Source: a bacterium
GTDB lineage: Bacteria > Planctomycetota > JACOTG01 > JAUIME01
Length of the DNA: 6,879 nt
Assembly (NCBI GenBank): GCA_030433195.1
Contig: JAUIME010000279.1
Location: 1-6,879, forward strand
Direction of reading: 5' to 3'
Positions 6,033 to 6,879 of this stretch are shown here, one piece after another (position 1 is the first letter of the stretch; each line of letters begins with the position of its first letter). The position numbers and the translations under genes were made by a program. Below the pieces are notes generated by a model, which saw nothing but the letters and a program-made list of their open reading frames with translations, was not told the origin of the DNA and did not search any database.

Positions 6033-6457
6033 GAGACGCGTAGCTTCACGCGGATGCGGCCTGGCGGGTAGCCGGAGAAGGGGGAGGTTCGTGCGAGGCG
6101 GAGCGCGCGGACGCTCGCGACGCTGACGAGTGCGAGCAGTGCGGCCTTGAAGGAGAGCACGACTGCGATCGGCATTCCCGACGGATCCGGTTCGCGGAAG
6201 GCGACGAGCGATCCGTAGGTGCTCAGCACCATGAGGAACCAGGCGCCGCCGCAGCCGAAGACCCACAACAGCGGCGCGGTCGGGTGGCGACGAACCAGTC
6301 GATAGGCGACGCACAGCAGGAACCCGCCGACGAGCGCGTCGTCGAGTGCCGCGGGGGACAGGAGATCCTCCTGACGGCGCCACGCTTCGATCGTGAGCAG
6401 CATCGGGATCACGACGAACGCGGTTCGGATGTCGTTGCGATACGGTTGTTCGGTCAT
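5945..6457 (-). CDS. Four-helix integral membrane protein of unknown function
   Basis: The 170-residue frame has four hydrophobic segments, at about 11-26 (TAFVVIPMLLTIEAW), 41-54 (ALVGGFLLCVAYRL), 62-87 (LLWVFGCGGAWFLMVLSTYG) and 96-116 (IAVVLSFKAALLALVSVASV). I do not recognise the family. Its ATG overlaps the stop of the FG-GAP gene by 4 nt (ATGA), and no strong Shine-Dalgarno precedes it, so it depends on translational coupling. Residues from about 142 (HQNESNVSGSSGNPGGG and on) are antisense to the paralogue remnant at 5925-6032. They are Ser/Gly/Pro-rich without hydrophobic pattern, so the tail may be acquired and the functional protein may end near residue 140. Confidence 0.7.
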   Translation of the reverse strand: MTEQPYRNDIRTAFVVIPMLLTIEAWRRQEDLLSPAALDDALVGGFLLCVAYRLVRRHPTAPLLWVFGCGGAWFLMVLSTYGSLVAFREPDPSGMPIAVVLSFKAALLALVSVASVRALRLARTSPFSGYPPGRIRVKLRVSHQNESNVSGSSGNPGGGSTSPPSSRNAR

Positions 6458-6879
6458 CGGGATTCGGCGCCCGGCTGGGGGGAAGAATCCGGCGCGAGGA
6501 TGAGCGCGAGGATGCCGGAGTCCGCTCCCGAAAGGACGATGTCGAGGGCAGCGTCGGTGTCGAAGTGCCCCACGACGAGGTCGGTGAAGGCGTCGTTCGC
6601 TCGCAGGTAAGGGGTCGGTTCGAAACCGAATGATCCGTCGCCGCGCAGAATCGTGGGGAAGTATCCGATCGCGACCTTGATGATATCGAGGTGTCCGTCC
6701 GCATCGTAGTCGACCACGGTAGCGCCTTGGGCGATGAAGTCGGCGTACTCACCGCGTGCGAACGCCAGGCCGTTCCTCGTTCCGCGCAGGATCCAATATC
6801 CGGGCTCGCTCTCGTTGAGGCTACGGTCCAGGGAAACGAACACGTCGTCGCGGCCGTCGTGATCGAAGTCACCTGCGAC
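6454..6879 (-). CDS. FG-GAP/VCBS repeat protein, C-terminal part (cut by window edge)
   Basis: The open frame runs to the window edge at 6879 without a stop, so the N-terminus lies outside. The GTG at 6843 is an internal codon rather than a start. The visible 141 residues carry three repeat units with the calcium-binding pattern DxDxDGxxD: GDFDHDGRDDVFVS, VDYDADGHLDIIKVAIG, and a degenerate GHFDTDAALDIVLSG. Such repeats build beta-propellers in secreted or surface proteins, so an exported product is expected, although the signal peptide is not visible. The stop overlaps the start of the membrane protein by 4 nt, forming an operon. The ligand or partner is unknown. Confidence 0.88.
   Translation of the reverse strand, partial: VAGDFDHDGRDDVFVSLDRSLNESEPGYWILRGTRNGLAFARGEYADFIAQGATVVDYDADGHLDIIKVAIGYFPTILRGDGSFGFEPTPYLRANDAFTDLVVGHFDTDAALDIVLSGADSGILALILAPDSSPQPGAESR

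Noticed and set aside
6841..6843. GTG at 6843 as start of the FG-GAP protein
   Set aside because: The frame continues upstream to the window edge with a further calcium-binding repeat (GDFDHDGRDD), so this codon is internal.
5853..6872. 339-codon minus-strand frame across the membrane and FG-GAP genes
   Set aside because: It has Ser/Thr/Arg-rich content with no hydrophobic or repeat pattern. The neighbouring frame carries the FG-GAP repeats and four membrane segments.

Overview
The window looks like ordinary chromosomal DNA from a GC-rich bacterium. It is rich in genes for large secreted proteins of unknown role: a DNRLRE-type protein, an FG-GAP/VCBS repeat protein, a HEAT-like repeat protein, and a protein with a small beta-rich export module. 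Together with modest Shine-Dalgarno sites and poor consensus promoters, this suggests Planctomycetota or a similar environmental lineage. No marker gene is present, so the phylum is only a suggestion. There are no tRNAs, rRNAs, CRISPR arrays, insertion sequences or phage genes.

Layout. (1) Positions 59-950 hold a compact two-gene operon: an ArsR-type repressor overlapping by 8 nt a SRPBCC/AHSA1-domain protein. A 7-bp inverted repeat lies directly against the repressor's start codon and covers its probable -10 box, which indicates autoregulation. (2) Positions 1026-2426 (minus strand) encode a 466-residue exported protein that converges on the operon across a GC-rich palindrome. (3) A 387-bp divergent intergenic region with a strong hairpin and a candidate promoter leads to a UPF0173 metallo-beta-lactamase-fold hydrolase (2814-3485). 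(4) A candidate extended -10 promoter precedes a 399-residue exported DNRLRE protein (3699-4898), closed by a convincing intrinsic terminator (4934-4968). (5) Next comes an exported 310-residue HEAT-like protein (4990-5922). Immediately after it, in another frame, is an orphan 35-codon stretch that is clearly a second, diverged copy of the same protein's C-terminus (5925-6032). (6) On the minus strand, an FG-GAP protein truncated by the window edge (6454-6879) is translationally coupled to a four-helix membrane protein (5945-6457). The last roughly 29 codons of the membrane protein are antisense to the orphan fragment.

Working relationships. Only the ArsR/SRPBCC pair and the FG-GAP/membrane pair look like functional units. 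The two exported proteins flanking the hydrolase appear to share a C-terminal-type module ending in a 'QA/QG..I...(S/T)N' strand pattern. I found no convincing new defence, mobile or RNA system. The most notable unexplained structure is the fossil C-terminal repeat at 5925-6032 and its effect on the opposite-strand gene.
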